Source: Acidobacteriota bacterium (GTDB lineage: Bacteria > Acidobacteriota > Vicinamibacteria > Fen-336). From it: 59,673 nucleotides of DNA. A model generated the notes under the pieces. It was not told where the DNA came from, ran no database searches, and saw only the letters and a list, made by a program, of their open reading frames with translations. This document shows, in pieces, positions 40,953 through 49,831 of the stretch (positions are counted from its first letter, which is position 1; each line of letters opens with the position of its first letter). Both the position numbers and the translations under genes were made by a program. The DNA lies in contig JAJDNS010000130.1 in assembly GCA_022340585.1 (NCBI GenBank), positions 1 to 59,673 of the forward strand. Direction: 5' to 3'.

Positions 40953-42181
40953 CAGACCGTCCTCAGCATGTCGGTGATCCGCGCCCGGTAGGCCCCCAGC
41001 GCCGGGACGAATCCGGCCGCGAACCCGAGGAGCACCGCCACCCCGAACCCGAGGGCGGCCACGAGGGGCTGGAGGTTGATCTCGCTGAGCCCGATCCCGG
41101 TGAGAGCATCGCTGAGGCCCGGGGCGTGGGTCAGCATCCACATGATGGCGTGGCTGCCCCCGATGCCGAGGGCGCCCCCGATGACCCCGAGGAGGAGGGC
41201 CTCCGACACCACCAGGCCCATGACCTGGGCGCTCTTGAACCCCAGCGTCTTGAGAACCGCGATCTCCGTGCGTCGCTCCCGCACCGCCATGCTCATCGTG
41301 TTCGCCGTGACCAGGAGGATGGTGAAGGTCACGGCGAGGCCGATGCCGTTCAGGAGAAGGGCGAGGTTGCCGGCCATGGAGATGAAGCCGGCGGCAAAGG
41401 CCTTCTCGGTCTCGGTGTGGGTCGCGGCGTCGCTGTTGGCGAACAGGTCGTCGATGGCCTGGCTGATCTCCCCCGCCCGGTCCGGGTCGTCGATCTCGAC
41501 GTAGTAGATCCCGGCCCCCAGGTTTCGGCCGGTGGCCTCGTAGAGGTACTTGAAGTTGAACAGCATCATGTTGGTGTCGGTGCCCGGGTAACGGGCCTCG
41601 TCGGTGTCGAAGATCCCCCTCACCACGAACTCGAAGGGACCGTCCGGCTTGCGGTAGGGCGGGATGAAGCTCTCGAGGAAGAAAGTGTCCCCCACCTTCC
41701 AGCCGAAGCGGTTGGCGAGCTTTCGCCCGATGACCGCGCCGCGCAGGTCCTGGAGGAAGGCCTGGTACTGGTCGGGGGGAAGCTCGTACTCGGGGTACAT
41801 GGCGAGGAAGGGTTCCGGCTCGACCGCCATGTTCGGGAAGAAGTTGCTGAAGCTGGTGGTCGAAGAAGAGCTCTCGGCATCCAGCTCCTCCTTCTCGGCC
41901 GGCAGCGTGCCCCCGAACCAGGCAGCGACCGAGACGCGTTTGACCCCGTCGAGACCCTCGATGCGGGCCTTGTAGGCCAGGGGCAGGTTGAAGACCAGGC
42001 TCACCGCGTGGCGGGTCACGAGGCGGTTGGCGCTCGAGCTCTCGAGCAGCGAGTTGATCGTGGCCAGGACCGACTGCACGGTACAGAACAGAAAGATGCA
42101 GAGCGCGATGGCGAGGACGGTGCTGGTGGTGCGGACCCAGTTCCGCCGGAGGTGCTTGATGAGATAGGGAACGTACCTCAT
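40952..42181 (-). CDS. ABC transporter permease (FtsX/MacB type), first copy
   Basis: The 409-residue protein has an N-terminal TM segment (about 14-36), a periplasmic MacB-like domain (about 45-285) and three C-terminal TM segments. The coupling segment reads RRTEIAVLKTLGFKSAQVMG. A GGGGGAGG ribosome site lies 6 nt upstream of the ATG at 42181. With the second permease, the ATPase and the adaptor it forms a tripartite-type exporter moving lipoproteins, peptides or drugs across the envelope; the cargo cannot be told from sequence. Confidence 0.92.
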   Translation of the reverse strand: MRYVPYLIKHLRRNWVRTTSTVLAIALCIFLFCTVQSVLATINSLLESSSANRLVTRHAVSLVFNLPLAYKARIEGLDGVKRVSVAAWFGGTLPAEKEELDAESSSSTTSFSNFFPNMAVEPEPFLAMYPEYELPPDQYQAFLQDLRGAVIGRKLANRFGWKVGDTFFLESFIPPYRKPDGPFEFVVRGIFDTDEARYPGTDTNMMLFNFKYLYEATGRNLGAGIYYVEIDDPDRAGEISQAIDDLFANSDAATHTETEKAFAAGFISMAGNLALLLNGIGLAVTFTILLVTANTMSMAVRERRTEIAVLKTLGFKSAQVMGLVVSEALLLGVIGGALGIGGSHAIMWMLTHAPGLSDALTGIGLSEINLQPLVAALGFGVAVLLGFAAGFVPALGAYRARITDMLRTV

Positions 42182-42194
42182 GTCTTGCCTCCCC

Positions 42195-42866
42195 CTAGTC
42201 CTTCAAGACGCCCTTGTCGAGGTGGTGCTGGGTGTGGGCCCGCTCCGCCGCTCTCGGGTCGTGAGTGACCATCACGATCGTCTTCTTGAACTCCCGGTTG
42301 AGCGTTTCCATGAGCTCGAGGATCTCGGTGGCGCTCGTCGCGTCGAGATCCCCCGTCGGCTCGTCCGCCACCAGCACCTTGGGATCCGTCACGAAGGCCC
42401 GGGCGATGGCCACCCGCTGCTCCTGCCCCCCGGAGAGCTGACGGGGGTAGTGGTCGGCGCGGTCAGCCAGACCCACGACCTTGAGCGCGGTGAGCGCCCG
42501 CTCCCGCCGCTCCTTCCTGGAGAGGCTGGTGAGGAGGAGGGGCAGGGCCACATTCTCGGTGGCGGTGAGCACCGGGATCAGGTTGTAGAACTGGAAGATG
42601 AAGCCGACGTTGTGGCTCCGGTAGTCGGCGAGCTGGCTCTCGCTGAGCCGCCCCACGTCGATCCCCGCCACCACGACTTGTCCCGACGTGGGCTTGTCGA
42701 TCCCGGCGATGAGGTTGAGGAGCGTCGTCTTCCCCGAGCCGGAGGGGCCCATGAGGGCGGCGAAGTCGCCCTCCTCCACCTGCAGGCTGAGGCCGTCGAG
42801 GACCACGAGCTCCTCCGAGCCTCGCCGGTAGACCTTGCGAACGTCCCTGACGTCGACCATGGCCAT
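42195..42866 (-). CDS. ABC transporter ATPase (LolD/MacB type)
   Basis: The 223-residue protein has Walker [13 protein letters not shown] (near 38-49), Q-loop, signature LSGGQEQR and Walker [13 protein letters not shown] with the switch His in [10 protein letters not shown]. The start at 42866 is preferred over the longer form because family members begin a few residues before [14 protein letters not shown]. It energises the two downstream permeases. Confidence 0.95.
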   Translation of the reverse strand: MAMVDVRDVRKVYRRGSEELVVLDGLSLQVEEGDFAALMGPSGSGKTTLLNLIAGIDKPTSGQVVVAGIDVGRLSESQLADYRSHNVGFIFQFYNLIPVLTATENVALPLLLTSLSRKERRERALTALKVVGLADRADHYPRQLSGGQEQRVAIARAFVTDPKVLVADEPTGDLDATSATEILELMETLNREFKKTIVMVTHDPRAAERAHTQHHLDKGVLKD

Positions 42867-42943
42867 GTCGAGAGCACTCCCGCGTGGAGCCGGCACCCGA
42901 TCTCGGGGGCAGCTCGACGCTCGATTCAATATCTGCGGATCGG

Positions 42944-44149
42944 CTAGGCCTTGATTCTAACCGTGTCGCCGTCGGCGAGGCCATCGGGGGGCCTCGCCAC
43001 CAGCGTCTCGCCGCCGGCGAGGCCGTCCTCGACGATGACCTGGCCCTTGCGGGCGGTTCCCAGCACCACCGGGCGCTCCTGGACCTTGCCCTCGCGCACC
43101 AGGTACACGACCGATCGGCTGTCGCGGGACACCACCGCCTCCCGGGGCACCAGGACCACCGCCGGCGCCTCCTCCGGCGGCACGTCCCCGGTCTCCGGCT
43201 CCGGCTCGAGGAAGGTGACCTTGGCGCTCATCTCGGGCTTCAGGTCCTCGTCCTGGTCGAGGATGGTGACCTTGACCATGACCGTGGCCTTGGTCCGGTC
43301 GGCGGTGGGGATCACCTGCCGGAGCACCGCCTCGTAGCGGCGGTCGGGGATGGCCTCGACCGTCACCTCGGCCGGCTGGCCGTGGCCGACCTTGGCCACG
43401 TTGGCCTCGGCCACGTCGGCCTCCACCTCGAGGGTGGCGAGATCGGCCAGGGCCACGATGGCACCGGACGCGGTGGAGATGTTCACCCCGGGCGGGATGG
43501 GGGCCACGCTCTCCCCCACCTCGGCCATCTTCTTGATGACGACGCCGGCGAAGGGGGCGCGGATGACGGTGTTCTGCAGCTGGGCCTCGACGAAGGCGAG
43601 ATCGGCCTCCTGCTGGGCGAGCCCGGCTTTGGCGATCCGGACCCGGCTCTCCGCGGCCTCCCGTTCGTCTTCGGCCAGGATCTGCTCCGCCGTGAGCTTC
43701 TCGGCCACCCGGAGGAGGCGCTCCTGCTCGGCGAGGTCGGCCTCCGCGCGCTGGACGGCGGCGCGGGCCCGGTTGACCGCGGCCTCGAAGTCGTACGCCT
43801 CGAGGCGGGCGAGGATGTCGCCCTTCTTCACCTCGCTGCCCTCCTCGACCCGGAGCTCCTCGAGCCGGCCCTGGATCTTGGCCGAGACCACCGCCTGGCG
43901 ACGCGCCACCACGTAGCCGGAGGCAGTGAGGATGGGAGTGCCGGCGCTGGGCTGGACGTCGCGGCTCACCGCCACCGTGACCGTCTCCACCTCGGGGGCG
44001 GAGAGGGCCTGCCGGGCGCGGAGCGCGTAGAGCACACCCAGGGCCACCACCACGGGCAGGAGCAGCAGCAGGGGCCACCGCCAGGGGCTCCGCTTCGGCC
44101 GAGTGCGGTCGATCTTCAGCGTGGCCAGCTCGCCTTTCAGGTCCGCCAC
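42944..44149 (-). CDS. Periplasmic adaptor (HlyD/MacA-like membrane-fusion protein), GTG start
   Basis: The 401-residue protein has an N-terminal membrane anchor (about 25-45), a lipoyl half-motif (ASGYVVARRQAVVSAKIQGRLEELRVEEGSEVKKGDILARL, at about 75-115), a long coiled coil (about 120-195), the second lipoyl half (RAPFAGVVIKKMAEVGESV) and beta-barrel/proximal domains. The GTG start at 44149 has GGAGGG 6 nt upstream. First gene of the five-gene exporter operon. An outer-membrane channel gene is not present. Confidence 0.93.
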   Translation of the reverse strand: MADLKGELATLKIDRTRPKRSPWRWPLLLLLPVVVALGVLYALRARQALSAPEVETVTVAVSRDVQPSAGTPILTASGYVVARRQAVVSAKIQGRLEELRVEEGSEVKKGDILARLEAYDFEAAVNRARAAVQRAEADLAEQERLLRVAEKLTAEQILAEDEREAAESRVRIAKAGLAQQEADLAFVEAQLQNTVIRAPFAGVVIKKMAEVGESVAPIPPGVNISTASGAIVALADLATLEVEADVAEANVAKVGHGQPAEVTVEAIPDRRYEAVLRQVIPTADRTKATVMVKVTILDQDEDLKPEMSAKVTFLEPEPETGDVPPEEAPAVVLVPREAVVSRDSRSVVYLVREGKVQERPVVLGTARKGQVIVEDGLAGGETLVARPPDGLADGDTVRIKA

Positions 44150-44187
44150 TTTCGTCCCTCCTTGGTGGTCCCGGTCCCGTCCAACTC

Positions 44188-44255
44188 ACTGTACGAATTC
44201 GACGGCCCCCGAGCCCGTGAAAATCGGTGAACCGCCGGCGCCCATCGGCGAACGG
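44188..44255 (-). promoter_or_regulatory. Efflux operon promoter region with 21-bp-spaced direct repeats
   Basis: TACAGT (44193-44188, minus strand) is the best -10. Upstream of it lie two direct repeats of ATCGGYGAACSG (plus-strand sense, 44223-44234 and 44244-44255) with a period of exactly 21 bp, two helical turns. That is typical of dimer-binding activators such as response regulators. No -35 is convincing. Confidence 0.4.
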
Positions 44256-44310
44256 GCGGTCCGCCGACCCTGCCCAAGGACACGATCGCCGTGGCCGGGG
44301 CGTGTGCTTG

Positions 44311-44345
44311 GCCAGGGCAGCCGGCCGCGGGCCGGCTCGGTCCTC
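44311..44345 (-). repeat. 35-bp palindromic intergenic repeat, copy C (inverted)
   Basis: Read on the minus strand it matches copies A (23527) and B (52214), including the CCGGCC / GGCCGG dyad. Its first bases overlap the stop codon of the esterase gene (44344-44346), so it immediately follows that gene, where it could act as an mRNA 3' hairpin. Confidence 0.75.
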
Positions 44346-45075
44346 AGAAGAGCCGGGACACGTACTCGTTCATCTGCCGCTTCCAGAACGGCCAGTCGTG
44401 GCCGCCGTCCGGTCCCCAGTCGTCCACCGAGTGGCGGATGCCCCGCGCCGAGAGCACCTCCGACATCCGGTACGTCGGCCCCGCGTCCTCCCACGGGCCG
44501 GTGCCGGTCGCGAGACGGATGTCGTCCCTCGCGAGCTCGCCCAGGGCCCACGGGTCGGAGATGCCGGGGACGTAGTCCACGGGGTTGTTGAAGTAGAAGT
44601 TGTCGTCGTAGTCGCCGCCCATGTAGCGCCGGAGGTCGTAGACCCCGGACAGGGCCAGGCACCGGCGGAACAGATGCGGGTGCTTCAGGAGGCTGTTGGC
44701 GGCGTGGTACGCGCCGAAGGACGCGCCGGTGGTGGTGATGGCGATCCCCGGACTCCGGCAGTGGCCGTGCACGAAGGGAACGACCTCCTCGGCGATGTAG
44801 GCGTCGTACATGGCCTGGACGTACGAGCGATGCCGGGGGTGGGCGGCGTCGTTGAGCCAGCCGTCGTTGTTGACCGAGCCCACGCAGAAGAGCTTGATCC
44901 TCCCGGCGTCCACGTGGTGGCCGAGAGTCTCGATCATTCCCTGGCGCTCGTACTCCCACTCGTCCCCCCCACTGGTGGGAAAGACGAGGATCGGCGACCC
45001 GTAGTGCCCGTAGACACGAACCCCCAGCCCCCGACCCAGACGCCCGGAGTGCCAGCCGTGGTGCTCGATCTGCAT
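44344..45075 (-). CDS. Esterase-family alpha/beta hydrolase
   Basis: The 243-residue cytoplasmic protein (no signal peptide) has SPILVFPTSGGDEWEYE, nucleophile Ser near 118 in TTGASFGAYHA, CLALSGVYDLRRY and a late GGHDW His. It belongs to the putative-esterase group related to Ag85/feruloyl esterases, but lacks the export signal of the one at 22105. It lies 21 bp downstream of rho and probably shares its transcript. No ribosome site is obvious. Confidence 0.82.
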   Translation of the reverse strand: MQIEHHGWHSGRLGRGLGVRVYGHYGSPILVFPTSGGDEWEYERQGMIETLGHHVDAGRIKLFCVGSVNNDGWLNDAAHPRHRSYVQAMYDAYIAEEVVPFVHGHCRSPGIAITTTGASFGAYHAANSLLKHPHLFRRCLALSGVYDLRRYMGGDYDDNFYFNNPVDYVPGISDPWALGELARDDIRLATGTGPWEDAGPTYRMSEVLSARGIRHSVDDWGPDGGHDWPFWKRQMNEYVSRLF

Positions 45076-45096
45076 CGGGACGGTCCCGGCGCGGGC

Positions 45097-46353
45097 CTAG
45101 CGGTAGCGGCGAGCCGCCGAGTCGGACGACGGGGCCACGAGGTTGGAGAGGAAGACCTCGTTGGACGGCGTCTTCTGGAGCTTGTCGATGAGGAACTGGG
45201 CGGCCTCGACCGGGGACAGATCGGCGAGGGCACGCCGCAGCAGGTGACGTTTCTGAAGCTCCTGGGGCGACACGAGGAGCTCCTCGCGACGCGTCCCGGA
45301 CCTCAGGACGTCCACCGCCGGGTAGATGCGGCGGTCGGCGATCGCCCGGTCGAGGATGAGCTCCATGTTGCCGGTGCCCTTGAACTCCTGGAAGATGACC
45401 TCGTCCATCCGGGAGCCGGTCTCGATGAGGGCGGTGGCGAGGATGGTGAGGCTCCCCGACCCCTCGCAGTTGCGGGCGGCCCCGAAGAACTGCCGCGGAA
45501 ACTGGAGGGCCCGGTTGTCGATCCCGCCGCTCATGGTGCGACCGCCCGGACCCATCTCCCGGTTCGACGCCCGGCCGAGCCTCGTGAGGCTGTCGAGCAG
45601 GATCACGACGTCGCGACCCGCTTCGACCAGTCGCTTGGCCCGCTCGATCGCCAGGCGGGCGAGCTTGATGTGGGCGTCGGCGGCCGAGTCCGAGGTGGAA
45701 GCCAGGACCTCCGCGTCCACCACGCGCCGGAAGTGGGTCACCTCCTCCGGCCGCTCGTCGATGAGGAGCAGGATGAGGTGGACGTCCGGGTGGTTGGTGG
45801 CGATCGAGACGCCCAGGTGCTCGAGCAGCGTCGTCTTGCCGGCCTTGGGCGGAGAGACGATCATCCCCCGCTGCCCGTGACCGACGGGGGCAATCAGGTC
45901 GATCACGCGCAGGCTGATCTCCGAGTCCTCGCCCGACAGGGCGAAGGCCTCGTCGGGGTTGACCGAGATCAGGTCCTGGAAGTGCGGGAGGGCCTTGTAC
46001 TCCTCGGGAGTGAGGCCTCCTGCCTTCTCGACTTCTACGAGTATCCGGCGTCCGTTCGCACCATCGCGGGTGAGTCCTTCGACTTCCGTCCCGTCACGCA
46101 GACCGTTGTCCCGAGCGACGACGTAGGGAACGACCACGTCGTCCTTCTGTGGCAGATAGTTCTGTGCAGCCTGCCTGACGTATCCCCCCGCCCCCTCGGC
46201 TAGCTCGACCACTCCCTGAATCGGCGTGGTCGGCCCCTCTGTCGGAATCGGGGCCTGGCGGGGATCTCTCGGTCCCTTCGAACCCTGGGGTCCTCCGGGC
46301 CTGTCGTTGCGATGGTGACGACGGCGCCGCGAGTGCCGCGGCCCTCGCCTCAA
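45097..46353 (-). CDS. rho: Transcription termination factor Rho (TTG start, coupled to leader ORF)
   Basis: The hexameric RNA-dependent ATPase/helicase that ends transcription. The primary RNA-binding domain is truncated or divergent (about 35-110, GYVRQAAQNYLPQKDDVVVP). The ATPase core is canonical: GQRGMIVSPPKAGKTTLL (Walker A near 169), VILLDSLTRLGRA, GSLTILATALIETGSRMDEVIFQEFKGTGNMEL and the C-terminal ELLVSPQELQKRHLLRRAL. The N-terminus is Arg/Pro-rich. A TTG at 46353 overlaps the stop of a 10-codon ORF as TTGA and gives 418 residues, close to E. coli Rho (419). Other in-frame starts have no ribosome site. Confidence 0.96.
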   Translation of the reverse strand: MRRGPRHSRRRRHHRNDRPGGPQGSKGPRDPRQAPIPTEGPTTPIQGVVELAEGAGGYVRQAAQNYLPQKDDVVVPYVVARDNGLRDGTEVEGLTRDGANGRRILVEVEKAGGLTPEEYKALPHFQDLISVNPDEAFALSGEDSEISLRVIDLIAPVGHGQRGMIVSPPKAGKTTLLEHLGVSIATNHPDVHLILLLIDERPEEVTHFRRVVDAEVLASTSDSAADAHIKLARLAIERAKRLVEAGRDVVILLDSLTRLGRASNREMGPGGRTMSGGIDNRALQFPRQFFGAARNCEGSGSLTILATALIETGSRMDEVIFQEFKGTGNMELILDRAIADRRIYPAVDVLRSGTRREELLVSPQELQKRHLLRRALADLSPVEAAQFLIDKLQKTPSNEVFLSNLVAPSSDSAARRYR

Positions 46354-46382
46354 GGCAGGGCCACCCACTGCGACTGGGTCAT
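46350..46382 (-). CDS. 10-codon leader ORF of rho
   Basis: ATG at 46382 has GGAGGAG 3-5 nt upstream and encodes MTQSQWVALP, ending TGA at 46352-46350. The stop overlaps the rho TTG start (TTGA), so ribosomes could reinitiate directly on rho. The upstream promoter leaves only about a dozen untranslated bases. E. coli rho also has a short leader gene (rhoL) with an attenuation site; here the arrangement is shorter and coupled by overlap. Confidence 0.55.
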   Translation of the reverse strand: MTQSQWVALP

Positions 46383-46400
46383 CGTCTCCTCCGGTCTTCG

Positions 46401-46430
46401 ACTATGGGGCCTCCGCCCCTCGGTTGTCAA
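46401..46430 (-). promoter_or_regulatory. Sigma70 promoter of rho with palindromic spacer
   Basis: TTGACA (46430-46425), a perfect -35, and CATAGT (46406-46401) are separated by 18 nt. The spacer contains the dyad GGGGC-N4-GCCCC, which could be an operator or the terminator of the gene ending at 46450. Confidence 0.6.
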
Positions 46431-46449
46431 GCCGCCGGCGCCAGCATCC

Positions 46450-47127
46450 TCAGGGCTGCTCGCCCGGCAGCAAGGGCCTGAATGTCACCACGTAGCGTCG
46501 GCCATCCACGCAGACCGACGCGGGGTCGGATCCCGTCGGCCAGCGCTCGACGTCGGCCACGGGGATCCGCGTTGGCCCGGCCAGCACCCGGTCGAAGGGA
46601 AGCTCCAGGAGCCAGGCGCGGCACCCCCCCACGAGCTCGCCCTCGCGCGCCGACACCGCGTACTCGGCAGGCGACCAGGGCCGCAGGTGCGGGTGGTCGA
46701 AGCGCAGCAGGTCGGTGACCAGGGCCGCCAGACCCTGCAAGGCGGGGGGGGCGGAGGCGGGATCGCCGGTGATCAACAGGTCGCGCTCCCCCTCCCGGGG
46801 CAGTCGCAGCCGATACCGCGTGTCGGTGTCGCCGCCGAACGAGGCCGGGGCGTCGAGCACACCCGACCTGGCGAGGGCCTCGACCCGGCGCTCGATGGCC
46901 TTCGCCTCGTCCTTCTCGAGGAGCCCCGAGTAGATCTTCTCGCTGCCCCCGACGAACACCCGGCGGTCCCGCCGCAGCACGAAGCGCGGCGGGGCCGCGG
47001 ACGGCACGCTGTCGGGGAGGCCGTCCCCCGCCTCGAAGACGACGACGGCGTCGGGGATCTCGCCCCCGCGGGCGGACGGGACCACGAAGGCAACGACGAG
47101 CGCGACGAGGGCCAGGGCGCGGGTCAC
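46450..47127 (-). CDS. Exported protein of unknown function
   Basis: The 225-residue protein has a signal peptide (about 1-21, ending SARGG). No domain is recognised. The layout (FVLRRDRRVFVGGSEKIYSG, LEKDEAKAIERRVEALARSGVLD) suggests a mixed alpha/beta periplasmic protein. The GTG start at 47127 overlaps the diguanylate cyclase stop (GTGA), so the pair is translationally coupled and may function together in envelope signalling. Confidence 0.7.
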   Translation of the reverse strand: MTRALALVALVVAFVVPSARGGEIPDAVVVFEAGDGLPDSVPSAAPPRFVLRRDRRVFVGGSEKIYSGLLEKDEAKAIERRVEALARSGVLDAPASFGGDTDTRYRLRLPREGERDLLITGDPASAPPALQGLAALVTDLLRFDHPHLRPWSPAEYAVSAREGELVGGCRAWLLELPFDRVLAGPTRIPVADVERWPTGSDPASVCVDGRRYVVTFRPLLPGEQP

Positions 47128-48068
47128 GAGCCCAGCCCCTCTGGTCCGACGGTGCGGTTGCGGCCGGCCTCCTTGGCCTCGTAGAGCCGAGCGTCGGCGG
47201 ACTTGATGAGGGCGAGGTCGTCCTGGGCGTCGACGGGGAAGGTCGCGACGCCCCCACTGACCGTGATGTGGTCGGGGGACGCGCCTCCCTCGCCCCCGAA
47301 GACCTGGGCCGCCACCACCCCGCGGAAGGTCTCGGCGAGCCGCCAGGCGTCGGAGGCAGAGGCGCCGTACAGGAGCGTGACGAACTCCTCGCCACCGTAG
47401 CGGGCCACCACGTCGCCCCGCCGTCCCGACTTCTTGAGCATCTCCGCGACCTTCACCAGGACCTTGTTTCCTTCCTGGTGGCCGTGGGTGTCGTTGTAGT
47501 CCTTGAAGTGGTCGATGTCGAACATCACCAGGGCCACCGGGTCCCCGGTCAGCTGGGCCCGCTCGAGCTCCATGGCGAGCCGCTCGCGAAAGAAGCCGTA
47601 GTTGTACAGCCCGGTGAGGGGATCGGTGATGGCGCGGTGGTGAGTCCGGCTCACCCGCCAGGTCAGGCTGCGGACACGCTCGAGCTGCAGCCAGAAGAGC
47701 TGCTCGAGGACGTCGGGCCGCCCCCTCAGGAACTGCCGGAATCGGGACGCGGGGATGAGGAGGACCCGGGAGGCGCTGCGGGCCCGCACCGTGGCCGATC
47801 GGTTCTGGCCGTCGAGAGCCGCCATCTCCCCCGCCACCGCCCCCGGGTAGAGGTGCCTCAGGACGATCTCCTCACCGTCGGGGGTCTGGTGGGACACCTC
47901 CAGGCGGCCCTCCAGCAGCAGCACGACGTGGTCGCCCGGGTCTCCCTCCTGCCAGAGCGTGGCTCCGGATTCGAGGGCCCGCTCGCGCCCGAGCGCGCCG
48001 AGGTCGCCGAAGGACCCCGGCAGGGTCTGGACGACATTGGCCGGTCCGTTGTCGCTGGGCTCGCTCAC
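47124..48068 (-). CDS. Diguanylate cyclase with cyclic-nucleotide-binding-type sensor domain (GTG start)
   Basis: The 314 residues start at the GTG at 48068. The N-terminal cNMP-binding/Crp-like beta-roll (about 20-135: GATLWQEGDPGDHVVLLLEGRLEV, GAVAGEMAALDGQNRSATVRA) should sense a cyclic nucleotide or related ligand. A GGDEF domain follows (about 150-310: DPLTGLYNYGFFRERL, DIDHFKDYND) with active-site GGEEF near 226 and the inhibitory RxxD site (RRGD) five residues before it. It should make c-di-GMP with product inhibition. TATCAT lies 9 nt upstream. Confidence 0.93.
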   Translation of the reverse strand: MSEPSDNGPANVVQTLPGSFGDLGALGRERALESGATLWQEGDPGDHVVLLLEGRLEVSHQTPDGEEIVLRHLYPGAVAGEMAALDGQNRSATVRARSASRVLLIPASRFRQFLRGRPDVLEQLFWLQLERVRSLTWRVSRTHHRAITDPLTGLYNYGFFRERLAMELERAQLTGDPVALVMFDIDHFKDYNDTHGHQEGNKVLVKVAEMLKKSGRRGDVVARYGGEEFVTLLYGASASDAWRLAETFRGVVAAQVFGGEGGASPDHITVSGGVATFPVDAQDDLALIKSADARLYEAKEAGRNRTVGPEGLGS

Positions 48069-48077
48069 CGCAGCCTC

Positions 48078-48083
48078 ATGATA
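48078..48083 (-). promoter_or_regulatory. -10 element of the diguanylate cyclase gene
   Basis: TATCAT on the minus strand ends 9 nt before the GTG at 48068; the gap GAGGCTGCG might contain a weak GAGG ribosome site, so either leaderless or very short leader. Confidence 0.45.
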
Positions 48084-48280
48084 GCCCCGGTCGGGGGCAA
48101 CTGGGTGTTTCGTCCTCCCTGGCTGCCGCTGGCTGCCTCGCGTCTCCTCAGTGAGCGGCTGCGGTCGGCCACCCGGCTGCGGGCCCCACAGCAACGAAGT
48201 CAAGCAGGGTCCTCGCCGGGGCCCGGCCGCCGCAGCCTCGACGGCCAGGGAGCTCGGTCAACAGCGGCAGCCGAACTCGA

Positions 48281-49684
48281 CTAGTCGGGAGCTGGGCGGG
48301 TGTAGAGGTCGATGACGCGCTCGAGGGCGTGGCGGCACACCGCGCAGAACCTCGAGGTGCGCGTGAACATCATGCAGTTGGCCTGGGGACGGTAGTAGCC
48401 CCGGGCTTCGTACATCGCCCCCTCGAAGGCCCCCACCGCCTCCGCGTAGTCCCCCCGGGCCAGGAGGGCGTCCATCCTCTTCTGCTCGTCGTGGAAGAGC
48501 GCCTCCATCTCCTCCTCGGGCCGCCCCGCGGCGCGGATCTCGCGCCGGCGCGCCTGGATCTCCTCTTGGGCCTCCTCGAAGGCCTGCTTCTCCCATGGAG
48601 TCGGGAGGGGGGTGCCGGGGGTCACGAGGTCACGCCACTTCGGAGAGGTCGCGCTCGCGGTGGCGTTCAGCTCCCAGGGCTCGGGACGCGCCGAGGTGCT
48701 CTCGTAGGCCACGTCCGACGTGTAGTACTCGTCGGCGAGCCCGGCGAAATGGTGACCGAACTCGTGAACCAGGACGTAGGGCGTGAAGGCATTGTCCGAC
48801 GCCACCGTGGCGTAGAGGTTGAAGATGCCGCCGCCGCCGTACTTGCGGCCGTTGGCCACGAGGACCATGAAGTCGTACGGGGCCGCCGCCGCCACCTCGC
48901 GCAGACGGCGGTTGTCGAAAGCGAGGACGTACCGCTCGGAGCCGAAGGCGTCGTAGGTCACGCGGAGCGCGGAGCGACGGTGCACACCGTCGGAAGGGCG
49001 GGCGACGCCGGTGAGCCGAGACGGTGTGTCGATGGCCCACACGTTGAAGTCGTCACGGCGCTCCTTGAACGGCGAGGTCGCGAAGAGCAGGTCGGCCATC
49101 CGCCGGGCGTCCCGGTGCCACTTCTCCATCTCCTCCGCGGTGTAGCCGTCGCCCATGAGCAGGAGATCCACCTTCGACGCCGGGGGTCCGCTCTCCAGCA
49201 CGGCCCAGACGTGGTCGGCGGGCGGGGGCCCGGTCCGATCCACGGTGGGGTCGGCCGGGTCCACCGCCACCGACCAGACCTCGTGGAAGAGCCCGTCGCC
49301 TCCGCGCTTCTTGAGCACCACGTACGCCGGGCCCTCGGGCTCCGGGAAGCGGAGCGACTCGTGGAAGGTCCGGTGGGCGCGCCGCGCCTCTCCGGTGACC
49401 TCCCACTCTCCACAGATGCTGGCGAAGCCGCGAGAGTAGAGCGCGCGGTTCGTGGCGCGGTCCACCACCTCGAAGCGGTACTTCCCGAGGTCGAGATCGT
49501 CCAGGGGGCGGTCCGGGTTGCCGGGCCACGGACCCTCCAGGACCACCGCGTCGAGGGCAAAGAGCTCCTCGTCGGCGCCTGCGGTGTGGAAGTAGTCGAG
49601 CCGCAGGGTGGCCGGCGCCTCCGCCGGAGAGGGAGGCGGGGCCAGCACCGCCAGGGCCAGGAGGAAGAGGGCAGCACGTGACAT
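48281..49684 (-). CDS. Exported M64-family metallopeptidase
   Basis: The 467-residue protein has a signal peptide (about 1-21, ending PSPAEA) and an N-terminal beta domain typical of M64 (IgA peptidase) proteins (about 25-130). The catalytic part has DLLLMGDGYTAEEMEKWHRD, DFNVWAIDTPS and the zinc motif HEFGHHFAGLADEYY (HExxH near 306, third ligand Asp). The C-terminal ~110 residues are helical, ending with a Cys pair (CAVCRH). The ATG at 49684 has GAGGTG 6 nt upstream. Likely degrades extracellular or periplasmic protein. Confidence 0.92.
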   Translation of the reverse strand: MSRAALFLLALAVLAPPPSPAEAPATLRLDYFHTAGADEELFALDAVVLEGPWPGNPDRPLDDLDLGKYRFEVVDRATNRALYSRGFASICGEWEVTGEARRAHRTFHESLRFPEPEGPAYVVLKKRGGDGLFHEVWSVAVDPADPTVDRTGPPPADHVWAVLESGPPASKVDLLLMGDGYTAEEMEKWHRDARRMADLLFATSPFKERRDDFNVWAIDTPSRLTGVARPSDGVHRRSALRVTYDAFGSERYVLAFDNRRLREVAAAAPYDFMVLVANGRKYGGGGIFNLYATVASDNAFTPYVLVHEFGHHFAGLADEYYTSDVAYESTSARPEPWELNATASATSPKWRDLVTPGTPLPTPWEKQAFEEAQEEIQARRREIRAAGRPEEEMEALFHDEQKRMDALLARGDYAEAVGAFEGAMYEARGYYRPQANCMMFTRTSRFCAVCRHALERVIDLYTRPAPD

Positions 49685-49831
49685 GGGTTCACCTCGATCG
49701 CCGCGCATCACACCACAAACGTGGCGGGACTGGAAGCGCTTCGCCCCCGATGGTAGCGTTCCGGTACCGGCCCGGCGCCGGCGGGGGGAGCCGCCCGCGC
49801 TCGGCGTGGCCGCCGCACGGAGGAGCTTCCA

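Noticed and set aside
42230..42280. Another GTGA/TCAC-containing sequence near 42257
   Set aside because: It lies inside the ATPase coding sequence and lacks the 6-nt symmetric spacing and flanking symmetry of the intergenic sites.
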